Positions 6,889 to 13,085 of a DNA stretch of 13,085 nucleotides are shown here, piece by piece. A model generated the notes under the pieces. It worked only from the letters and a program-made list of their open reading frames with translations. It ran no database searches and was not told the DNA's origin. The first letter of the stretch is position 1. Each line of letters begins with the position of its first letter. This DNA is from Coriobacteriia bacterium (GTDB taxonomy: Bacteria > Actinomycetota > Coriobacteriia > Coriobacteriales > UBA8131). The translations under genes were made by a program, and so were the position numbers. The stretch is from assembly GCA_009781535.1 (NCBI GenBank), contig WQXX01000014.1, positions 1 through 13,085 of the forward strand, in the 5' to 3' direction.

Positions 6889-6991
6889 TGTCGCCCTGAG
6901 CAAGCGCACGCAAGGGTGCGCTGCCGAAGGGTCCACTGGGAGATTTGTAGGATTGGTTGAGTTGTCGCCCAGAAAGCCTATGTATTGGCAA
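6889..6991 (+). repeat. Composite intergenic element, copy C (leuD-leuB spacer)
   Basis: It begins TGTCGCCCTGAGC two bases after the leuD stop. The inner stem is AGCGCAC (6903-6909) with GTGCGCT (6916-6922), a perfect 7-bp pairing with a 6-base loop; the outer arms are CCCT (6894-6897) and AGGG (6928-6931). ACTGGGAGAT and TTTGTAGG follow, then the 29-base module 6963-6991. Compared with copy B the inner stem sequence differs while pairing is kept. Role unknown. Confidence 0.6.
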
Positions 6992-7057
6992 TCGCAGTCG
7001 TGTGTGCGTAAGTTGCCTGAAGGCTTGAGTATGATGAAAGAAGATAGGAGTTTTGAC

Positions 7058-8137
7058 ATGGAATACCGCATTGCGCTACTCAAAGGCGACGGCATCGGGC
7101 CGGAAGTCATCGACAGCGCTCGCCGCATCCTTGAGGCAGTAGGGGAGAAATACGACCGTCATTTCCAGTTTTCTGAGTATCTGGTTGGAGGGGCTGCCTA
7201 TGTGGCAACAGGTGCCCCCTTGCCACAGGAAACCCTCAATGGCTGCCTGGCTTCAGACAGCGTATTGCTCGGAGCAGTGGGCGGCCCGCAATGGGACAAT
7301 CTTCCTGTCCATCTCCGTCCAGAGCAGGCCTTATTCGCTCTGCGCTCCGGGCTCGGCCTTTACTCGAATGTGCGCCCGGTACGTATGTACCGTGCGCTTA
7401 AAGGTGCAAGCCCTCTGCATCCGGACATCGTTGCAGCTGGTTTTAACATCATCATCGTCCGCGAGTTAACCGGTGGTATCTACTTTGGAGAGCGGGGGCG
7501 GCGCACAAGTCACCTGTACGATAGCGAGGAAGCCTTCGATACCGAGTGTTACAGTGTTGCTGAGATTGAGCGCATCGGACGGGTGGCGTTCGAGATGGCG
7601 CTTGGGCGATCAAAGCGGCTCACAAGCATTGACAAGGCAAACGTCCTTGAAAGCTCACGGCTCTGGCGTGAGGTCATGCACCATCTAAGTGCGGAATACC
7701 CGCAGGTTGAGTTGGCAGACATGCTCGTTGACAATGCCGCCATGCAGCTTATCCGCAAGCCCGCACAGTTCGACGTCATCGTCACCTCCAACATGTTCGG
7801 CGACATCCTCTCCGATGAAGCCTCGCAGCTCACCGGTTCGATTGGCCTTCTGCCCTCATCCTCCCTTGGAAACACCACACGCGGGCTGTATGAGCCTATC
7901 CATGGCTCTGCTCCCGATATCGCGGGTCTTGGCATTGCGAACCCGATTGCAACAATCCTTTCAGCCGCCCTGATGCTTCGTCATTCTTTTGGGTTGCTTG
8001 CTGCAGCAAACAGCATCGAAGCCGCAGTCGAAGCCGCACTTGACGCAGGCTGCCGCACCCGCGATCTTTTGATGGGCAGTCAGGCGCCAACCCTAAGCAC
8101 CACTGAAATGACCGAGGAAATCCTAAAACGACTCTGA
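7058..8137 (+). CDS. leuB: 3-isopropylmalate dehydrogenase
   Basis: LeuB oxidatively decarboxylates 3-isopropylmalate with NAD to the precursor of leucine; in the citramalate route it can act on 3-methylmalate to give 2-oxobutyrate. The start at 7058 follows AGGAG (7046-7050) by 7 bases and gives 359 residues, standard for the family; the open frame extends upstream through a repeat, but those codons are not conserved. ALLKGDGIGPEV is at the N-terminus. Substrate-binding arginines are likely Arg96, Arg106 and Arg135. Catalytic Tyr142 (GGIYFGE) and Lys193 (DKANVLE) and metal-binding Asp225, Asp249 and Asp253 (SNMFGDILSDEAS) reproduce the spacing of characterised enzymes. EPIHGSAPDIAGLGIANP forms the cofactor region. 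It closes the plus-strand cluster and converges on glnN. Isocitrate or tartrate dehydrogenase is unlikely given these motifs and the leuCD context. Confidence 0.95.
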   Translation: MEYRIALLKGDGIGPEVIDSARRILEAVGEKYDRHFQFSEYLVGGAAYVATGAPLPQETLNGCLASDSVLLGAVGGPQWDNLPVHLRPEQALFALRSGLGLYSNVRPVRMYRALKGASPLHPDIVAAGFNIIIVRELTGGIYFGERGRRTSHLYDSEEAFDTECYSVAEIERIGRVAFEMALGRSKRLTSIDKANVLESSRLWREVMHHLSAEYPQVELADMLVDNAAMQLIRKPAQFDVIVTSNMFGDILSDEASQLTGSIGLLPSSSLGNTTRGLYEPIHGSAPDIAGLGIANPIATILSAALMLRHSFGLLAAANSIEAAVEAALDAGCRTRDLLMGSQAPTLSTTEMTEEILKRL

Positions 8138-8187
8138 GATATATGGTCTCGACATACGTCTCTGCGCTTATTCTTGGCGGCTTTTTA

Positions 8188-8237
8188 CTGTCGCCCTTTG
8201 ACTGTGTTCGCTGTGTTCATTGCACTCAGGGCGACAG
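8188..8237 (-). repeat. Inverted REP-like hairpin between convergent leuB and glnN
   Basis: CTGTCGCCCT (8188-8197) pairs perfectly with AGGGCGACAG (8228-8237) over a 30-base loop that holds CTGTGTTC twice (8202-8209 and 8211-8218). Read on the minus strand it begins CTGTCGCCCTGAGTG, so it belongs to the same family as copies B and C in opposite orientation. No T-run follows on either strand (CTTTTT lies before it on the plus strand), so it is a poor intrinsic terminator, though the position between converging genes is suggestive. Confidence 0.6.
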
Positions 8238-8245
8238 GGTAAAAC

Positions 8246-10330
8246 TCAGGTGTAGAACAGGATATGGTTATAGGTTGGGACGGGCCAGTATTCGTGTCCG
8301 ACGAGGATCTCCATCTCATCGACTGCTGTGCGCACGGCGTCCATGGCAGGTAGCACCTCGTTGCGATATGCGCAGGCGTTAGCGAGCGAATCCTCGATAG
8401 AGCTTGCGTGCTCAAGCGCGTCTTCCAGTGTCTCGACACATGCCGAGATGGTATTCATACCAGCAGAAAGCTGCTCAAGCAGCTTTTCTTCGGCGGCGGT
8501 ATTAAGCGTGGCGGAGACTTCCTTCTTTGAAGCGATCGAGTTGGCTATCACCGTCGAATACTCTGCAATAGCAGGGACAAAGCGCGCGCGTGTCATGCGG
8601 GCGGTCACCAGGCCTTCGATATTCACTTTCTTGGAGTAGTTCTCGAGTTTGACCTCGTAGCGGCTCTCGATCTCGACTCTGCTCAGCACCCCAAAGCGCT
8701 CGAACAACTCGATGCTCTTTGGCTCGATGATCTGCGGCAGGGCTTCCGGCGTGCTTTTGAGGTTGAGCAGGCTGCGCTTCTCGGCCTCGATGGGCCATTC
8801 CTTCGAGAGGTTATCACCATTGAAGATGATGCGTTGATGGTCGGTCAAGGTCTGACGCATATAGGCTTTCGCATCCTGGGCAAAGTTGGTCGAGCCTTTG
8901 AGGGCGTCGGCAAAATCCGCTAAAGCCTTTGCGACAATGGTATTGATGACCGTGTTGGCGTCGGAGAGGTTTGCCTGCGCGCCGGGCATGCGGAACTCGA
9001 ACTTGTTGCCTGTGAAGGCAAAAGGCGAGGTGCGGTTGCGGTCGGTATTGTCCTTGATGAAGGTGGGCAGGGTGGGCACGCCCAGGTTCATGATGCGCTC
9101 GTTGCCCGAGCTGTAATGCTCCGAATTGATAATGGCGCGCACCACGGCTTCGAGTTCGTCACCCAAATAGATGGAGATTATAGCCGGCGGCGCCTCGCAT
9201 GCGCCGAGCCTGTGGTCGTTGCTATCGCTTGCAACGCTCATGCGCAAGAGCCCCTGGTATTCGTCGACAGCCTTGATGACGGCTGTGAGGAATACAAGGA
9301 ACTGGAGGTTGTCAAACGGCGTGCTGCCCGGGTCGAGCAGGTTTACTCCGTCAGCATTGATGCTCCAATTGTTGTGTTTGCCATTGCCATTGACGCCAAT
9401 GAACGGTTTTTCATGCTGCAGGCACACGAGCCCATGACGCGAAGCCAGCTTGCGCATGAGCTCCATGGTGATGAGGTTCGCGTCGATGGCAATGTTCGTT
9501 GTCTCATAGATGGGGGCAAGCTCGTGCTGCGACGGCGCGACCTCGTTGTGCTTAGTTTTCGCAGGGATACCGAGCTTCCACAACTCACCGTCGAGCTCTT
9601 CCATGAAACGGTTGACGGTGGGCCGGATAGCGCCAAAGTAATGCTCCTCCAACTCCTGGCCTTTGCACGGCGCGGTACCAAACAGCGTACGTCCGGTGAG
9701 GATAAGATCGAGGCGCTCGGAATAGTCCTCCTCCTTGATAAGGAAGTATTCCTGCTCGGCGCCTACGGTTGTCGATGTCTTGGCCGGGGTTTTGCCAAAC
9801 AGGGCAAGCACACGTTTTGCCTCGCGGTCGATCGCATCCATCGAGCGCAGCAGCGGGGTCTTTTTATCGAGCGCCTCTCCGCCGTAGCTCACGAATGCGG
9901 TGGGGATGCATAATACGTTGTCCTTGATGAAGGCGTAGCTCGTCGGATCCCAGGTGGTGTAACCGCGCGCCTCAAATGAGGCGCGCAAGCCTCCGGAAGG
10001 AAAACTCGACGCGTCAGGCTCGCCTTTGATAAGCTCGCGCCCAGAAAAACTCATGAGCGCTCGACCATCGGCTTGTGGAGTGATGAAGCTGTCATGCTTT
10101 TCTGAGGTGATGCCGGTTAATGGCTGGAACCAGTGGGTGTAATGCGTCGCGCCAAGTTCGATCGCCCACTCCTTCATGGCGTGGGCAACGGCGTTGGCGA
10201 CGTCTAAGTCAAGCGGCTTACCGACTTTGATCGTCTGCGAAAGCGTCTTGTATATCATTTTGGGCAGTCGCTCCTGCATGACATGGTCGTTAAAGACCAA
10301 GCTACCATATAGCTCATTGATATGGGCCAT
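8246..10330 (-). CDS. glnN: Glutamine synthetase type III
   Basis: GlnN joins ammonia to glutamate using ATP and is a cytosolic entry point for nitrogen. The 694-residue length is typical of the large GSIII class (about 700), not of GSI (about 470) or GSII. Visible motifs in order are THYTHWFQPLTGITSEKHDSF (residues 62-82), the metal-binding GAEQEYFL (190-197), HNEVAPSQHELAPIYE (261-276), the substrate-site NGNGKHNNWS (314-323), CEAPPAIISIYLGDELE (378-394) and the nucleotide-binding DRNRTSPFAFTGNKFEFRMPG (430-450). The C-terminal quarter is helical in composition and ends in HEYWPVPTYNHILFYT, usual for GSIII. The start at 10330 follows AAGGAG on the minus strand by about 5 bases. The gene converges on leuB and diverges from polA, so it is probably a separate transcription unit. 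GSIII lacks the GSI adenylylation loop, so control is likely transcriptional, but I see no clear operator. Identification is secure. Confidence 0.96.
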   Translation of the reverse strand: MAHINELYGSLVFNDHVMQERLPKMIYKTLSQTIKVGKPLDLDVANAVAHAMKEWAIELGATHYTHWFQPLTGITSEKHDSFITPQADGRALMSFSGRELIKGEPDASSFPSGGLRASFEARGYTTWDPTSYAFIKDNVLCIPTAFVSYGGEALDKKTPLLRSMDAIDREAKRVLALFGKTPAKTSTTVGAEQEYFLIKEEDYSERLDLILTGRTLFGTAPCKGQELEEHYFGAIRPTVNRFMEELDGELWKLGIPAKTKHNEVAPSQHELAPIYETTNIAIDANLITMELMRKLASRHGLVCLQHEKPFIGVNGNGKHNNWSINADGVNLLDPGSTPFDNLQFLVFLTAVIKAVDEYQGLLRMSVASDSNDHRLGACEAPPAIISIYLGDELEAVVRAIINSEHYSSGNERIMNLGVPTLPTFIKDNTDRNRTSPFAFTGNKFEFRMPGAQANLSDANTVINTIVAKALADFADALKGSTNFAQDAKAYMRQTLTDHQRIIFNGDNLSKEWPIEAEKRSLLNLKSTPEALPQIIEPKSIELFERFGVLSRVEIESRYEVKLENYSKKVNIEGLVTARMTRARFVPAIAEYSTVIANSIASKKEVSATLNTAAEEKLLEQLSAGMNTISACVETLEDALEHASSIEDSLANACAYRNEVLPAMDAVRTAVDEMEILVGHEYWPVPTYNHILFYT
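9965..9986. other. Perfect 10-bp inverted repeat inside glnN
   Basis: GCGCGCCTCA (9965-9974) and TGAGGCGCGC (9977-9986) are exact complements separated by AA, within the region that encodes RASFEARG. Such an arrangement is only mildly unexpected in a window of this length, so it may be chance. Confidence 0.4.
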
Positions 10331-10449
10331 GTGTTCTCCTTCAAAGGCTCTGCTACTGGAAAATATGGTACTACATTCTGGAGGAGATTATGAGCTAAAC
10401 TGTGATATGGACGGGTTGTGGAGCAGTTATATACCAGGAGGGCAGCATT
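10331..10449. other. Divergent spacer between glnN and polA
   Basis: This 119-base region must hold the start signals of both genes. AAGGAG for glnN lies on the minus strand next to 10330, and AGGAGG for polA at 10436-10441. TATATA occurs at 10428-10433, but no good -35 box sits at the right distance on the plus strand, and I see no clear promoter for glnN. Unlike the leu spacers it holds none of the REP-like repeats. Confidence 0.5.
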
Positions 10450-13085
10450 GTGAGAAACGCTGAAGACAAGACCATCGCTGTCATCGATGGCAACTCGCTG
10501 TTGCATCGCGCCTTCCATGCGGTGCCCCAGAACATGTCCGCACCCGACGGGCGGCATACCAACGCCTGCTTCGGCTTTCTGTCCATGCTGCTCAAGCTCG
10601 TTGAGGAATTTACCCCAACAGGCGTCATTTGCGCATTCGACGCCGGCGTCCCAGCGTTTCGGTTCGAGGCGATTGAGAAGTATAAGGCTCAACGTCCGCC
10701 GACGCCAACTGATCTCAAGGAGCAGTTCCCCATCATCAAGGAGCTGCTCGTTGCCCTGGGTATCCCGGTAATCAGCGCTCAAGGTTGGGAAGGGGATGAC
10801 ATTCTCGGTACCATCGCTACGCGTGCCGAGGCACAAGGTAACATCCGCACGCTTTTGGTGACCGGTGATAAGGATGCGCTTCAGCTTGCGACAGAGCGCA
10901 CGCAGATCATCACAACCAAGATCGGTATGAGCGAAGTGGTGGTCTATGACCCTGCGGCTGTGGTTAAACGTTTTGGCGTTAAGCCTGCGCTCGTGCCGGA
11001 CTACCTGGGGCTTATGGGCGATGCTTCCGATAACATTCCTGGCGTGCCGGGAGTCGGGCCCAAGAAGGCGACGGCGCTGCTTCAGGAATACGGGACGATG
11101 GACGCGGTGCTTGAGCGCGCTGGCGAGATAACGGGCAAACTCGGTGAGAACCTGCGCGATAACAGGGAACAAGCGCTTGCCTCGCGCCGGGTGGCAACTA
11201 TCGTGCGTGATGTGGATATCGACCTCGATTTTGATTCCGTGAGTTTTCCCAATTTTGATACCGCAGAGGTGAGGCGCGTATTCGGTCAGTATTCCCTCAA
11301 CACGCACTTGCGAAAGATACTAAAACTTGCTGAGGAGGGCGTTCAGGCAAAGACGCATGCGACAGCTGCGCCGGAGGTACGAGTGCAGGCTGCTGTGCCG
11401 GGGGCACGAGTGCAAACAAGGAGTACGAGCGCAGAATCGGCAGAATCTCCTCCCATGCTCATTACATCTATTGATCAAAAGCTTCTTACCGGTAAAGAGG
11501 CGCAAACGGCGCTGGAGGCATACCTCAACAAAGATACACAAGGAAGCCCGCCGCTCGTCCTGCTACATTTCGAAGAAACCATTGCCGCCTCTCTCTTCGA
11601 GCAGAGTAAACGTCGCCTATATATTGCCATACAAAATAGCACATTATGTTTCGAGGACGACGCTTTGCTGCCTGCGCTTGCCTTGTGCTTTAAACGTGCC
11701 CAGGTTGTCGCCTTCTCTATCAAAGCGTTGCTCCAGGAGCTTGTCCCGTGCGATAGCTCTTTGCCAGCGCTCCTTGAAATAACACAGGTCATCCCCGCCA
11801 GATTGTTTGACCTGTCGGTCGTTGCATACCTTCTTGATTCCGCGAAATCGTATCCGACGATCAAGGAGATGGCTGCTGGATGGCTTTGCGGGTTCGAGAT
11901 AAAACCAGAAAACGAACAGGGCCAGAAAACCTCTCTTCAAGAAAACCCAAGCCAAAAGGAACGAGAACCACATGATCCAGGCGATCTGTCCGTCGAACAT
12001 GATTCTGGCGTTGCATCCCTGACGTTGGCTCATGCTTTATATCGGCTTTTCGAAGAGAAGCTCAGGTTGGATAAGGATCTGGCGAGCTGTTATCACACGA
12101 TCGAAAGCCCCCTCATACCTGTTCTTGTGGCGATGGAGCGCACAGGTGTTACCGTGGATTCTGAGGTGCTTAAGGGGCTGAGCGCCCAGTTTGCCGAAAA
12201 AATCGATGCGCAGCGCACAGAAGCCTATGAGCTGGCGGGAGAGGAGTTCAACCTCGATTCGCCCAAACAGCTTGGCGTCATCCTCTTTGAGAAGCTCAAG
12301 TTGCCTCCTTTAAAAAAGAAGCAGACAGGTTATTCCACCGACGCGTCGGTTTTGCAGGAGCTGAAAACGCTGAATCCGCTTCCTGCACTCATGCTTGAAT
12401 ATCGGGAGCTTGCCAAACTCAAGTCGACCTATCTTGATGCGCTTCCGGCGCTTATCCTTAAGGACAAACGTCTCCATACCTCATTTAACCAGACGGTCAC
12501 AGCGACCGGGCGCCTGTCATCCTCTGACCCCAACCTGCAAAACATCCCTGTGCGCACCGACCTCGGACGGCAGATACGCACGGCATTCATCGCCAATGCA
12601 TCAGCTTTTAAGGAGCAGAAAGCCGTCTTTCTTTCGGCGGACTACTCGCAGATAGAACTCCGCTTGCTTGCCCACCTCTCCGGTGACGAGCACCTCATCA
12701 ACGCATTCATCACCGGGGAGGACTTTCATGCATCCACGGCTGCACGGGTCTTTGGCGTGCCGTCAGGTGAGGTCACGCCTAAGATGCGTAGTCGAGCTAA
12801 AGCCGTGAATTTTGGTATCGTCTACGGGCAGCAGGCATACGGGCTCTCGCAGTCGCTTGACATCCCCTTTGGAGAGGCTCAAGAGATGATCAAGCGTTAT
12901 TTTGCCGCCTACCCGCAGGTAAAGGTATATCTCGACGAGACGGTAGCTGCGGCTTATGACCAGGGTTGGGCCAGCACCCTGTTTGGGCGCAAGCGGCATG
13001 TCCCAGAGCTGCGTGCAGGTAATGTCAATCAGCGCAACTTTGGCGAGCGTATTGCCATGAACCATCCTATGCAGGGCTCTGCGGC
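10450..13085 (+). CDS. polA: DNA polymerase I, 3'-truncated by window edge
   Basis: PolA fills gaps and removes RNA primers in replication and repair. The GTG start follows AGGAGG by 8 bases; 878 codons are visible without a stop, and the frame leaves the window at GERIAMNHPMQGSA, so about 70-80 residues with the VHDE motif are missing. The 5'-nuclease domain (about 1-295) shows CAFDAGVPAFRFE, QGWEGDDILGTIA, LVTGDKDALQL and GDASDNIPGVPGVGPKKA. An alanine-rich linker (about 298-336) leads to a degenerate proofreading domain. The expected DxE motif is replaced by LVLLHFEETI, although LFDLSVVAYLLDS keeps one Asp, so 3'-5' exonuclease activity is unlikely. The polymerase domain has TGRLSSSDPNLQNIPVRT, the metal-binding Asp731 in DYSQIELR, and the O-helix Arg780, Lys784, Phe788 and Tyr792 in RSRAKAVNFGIVYG. 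A hydrophilic insertion lies at about 481-519. Divergent from glnN; functionally unrelated to it. Confidence 0.96.
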   Translation, partial: MRNAEDKTIAVIDGNSLLHRAFHAVPQNMSAPDGRHTNACFGFLSMLLKLVEEFTPTGVICAFDAGVPAFRFEAIEKYKAQRPPTPTDLKEQFPIIKELLVALGIPVISAQGWEGDDILGTIATRAEAQGNIRTLLVTGDKDALQLATERTQIITTKIGMSEVVVYDPAAVVKRFGVKPALVPDYLGLMGDASDNIPGVPGVGPKKATALLQEYGTMDAVLERAGEITGKLGENLRDNREQALASRRVATIVRDVDIDLDFDSVSFPNFDTAEVRRVFGQYSLNTHLRKILKLAEEGVQAKTHATAAPEVRVQAAVPGARVQTRSTSAESAESPPMLITSIDQKLLTGKEAQTALEAYLNKDTQGSPPLVLLHFEETIAASLFEQSKRRLYIAIQNSTLCFEDDALLPALALCFKRAQVVAFSIKALLQELVPCDSSLPALLEITQVIPARLFDLSVVAYLLDSAKSYPTIKEMAAGWLCGFEIKPENEQGQKTSLQENPSQKEREPHDPGDLSVEHDSGVASLTLAHALYRLFEEKLRLDKDLASCYHTIESPLIPVLVAMERTGVTVDSEVLKGLSAQFAEKIDAQRTEAYELAGEEFNLDSPKQLGVILFEKLKLPPLKKKQTGYSTDASVLQELKTLNPLPALMLEYRELAKLKSTYLDALPALILKDKRLHTSFNQTVTATGRLSSSDPNLQNIPVRTDLGRQIRTAFIANASAFKEQKAVFLSADYSQIELRLLAHLSGDEHLINAFITGEDFHASTAARVFGVPSGEVTPKMRSRAKAVNFGIVYGQQAYGLSQSLDIPFGEAQEMIKRYFAAYPQVKVYLDETVAAAYDQGWASTLFGRKRHVPELRAGNVNQRNFGERIAMNHPMQGSA

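Noticed and set aside
6953..7057. Longer leuB beginning at TTG 6953
   Set aside because: The added residues translate the spacer repeat and are not conserved; ATG 7058 has a good AGGAG and matches the normal LeuB N-terminus.
9116..9913. 265-residue plus-strand frame opposite glnN
   Set aside because: It lies fully within glnN on the other strand; the glnN motifs are continuous and unambiguous there.
10401..10433. Promoter for polA with TATATA at 10428-10433
   Set aside because: No acceptable -35 hexamer at 16-18 bases upstream; too weak to list as a site.
10255..11307. 350-residue minus-strand frame opposite polA
   Set aside because: It overlaps the conserved 5'-nuclease domain of PolA and the glnN start, and no domain is recognisable.

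Overview
The window (13,085 bases, moderately GC-rich by eye) is a chromosomal segment from a bacterium, most likely an anaerobic Gram-positive. The supporting signs are strong AGGAG-type ribosome binding sites, a GTG-started PolA with a degenerate proofreading domain, the short (about 430 residue) LeuC with a separate LeuD, a CimA-type citramalate synthase and a type III glutamine synthetase. Coriobacteriia (Actinomycetota) or Clostridia would fit, but this is an inference from gene types and cannot be settled by reading.

Layout: positions 1-8137 carry a plus-strand run for branched-chain amino acids: ilvD (5' end outside the window), leuA, cimA, leuC, leuD and leuB. A convergent minus-strand glnN (type III glutamine synthetase, 8246-10330) follows. 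Then comes a divergent plus-strand polA (10450 to the window end), cut about 70-80 residues before its expected C-terminus.

How the genes fit together: LeuA (2-isopropylmalate synthase) and CimA (citramalate synthase) are sister enzymes that start leucine and isoleucine synthesis. LeuC/LeuD (isomerase) and LeuB (dehydrogenase) can then process both intermediates, giving 2-oxoisocaproate for leucine and 2-oxobutyrate for isoleucine. IlvD serves the common valine/isoleucine/leucine trunk. The cluster therefore suggests threonine-independent isoleucine synthesis by the citramalate route.

The coding content is ordinary. The unusual part is between the genes. Except for leuC-leuD, the spacers are about 100-560 bases and filled with repeats: REP-like palindromes whose stems change in a compensatory way while a loop stays fixed; a composite element of about 100-120 bases placed 2 bases after the leuA and leuD stop codons and again in the cimA-leuC gap, ending in a shared 29-base module upstream of cimA, leuC and leuB; a 228-base element with 31-base terminal inverted repeats 1 base after the cimA stop codon, with the look of a MITE; and a 61-base direct repeat that duplicates the leuC ribosome binding site and first codons. 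A perfect 15-bp-stem hairpin also lies inside ilvD. I found no CRISPR array, tRNA, rRNA, transposase or new multi-gene system.
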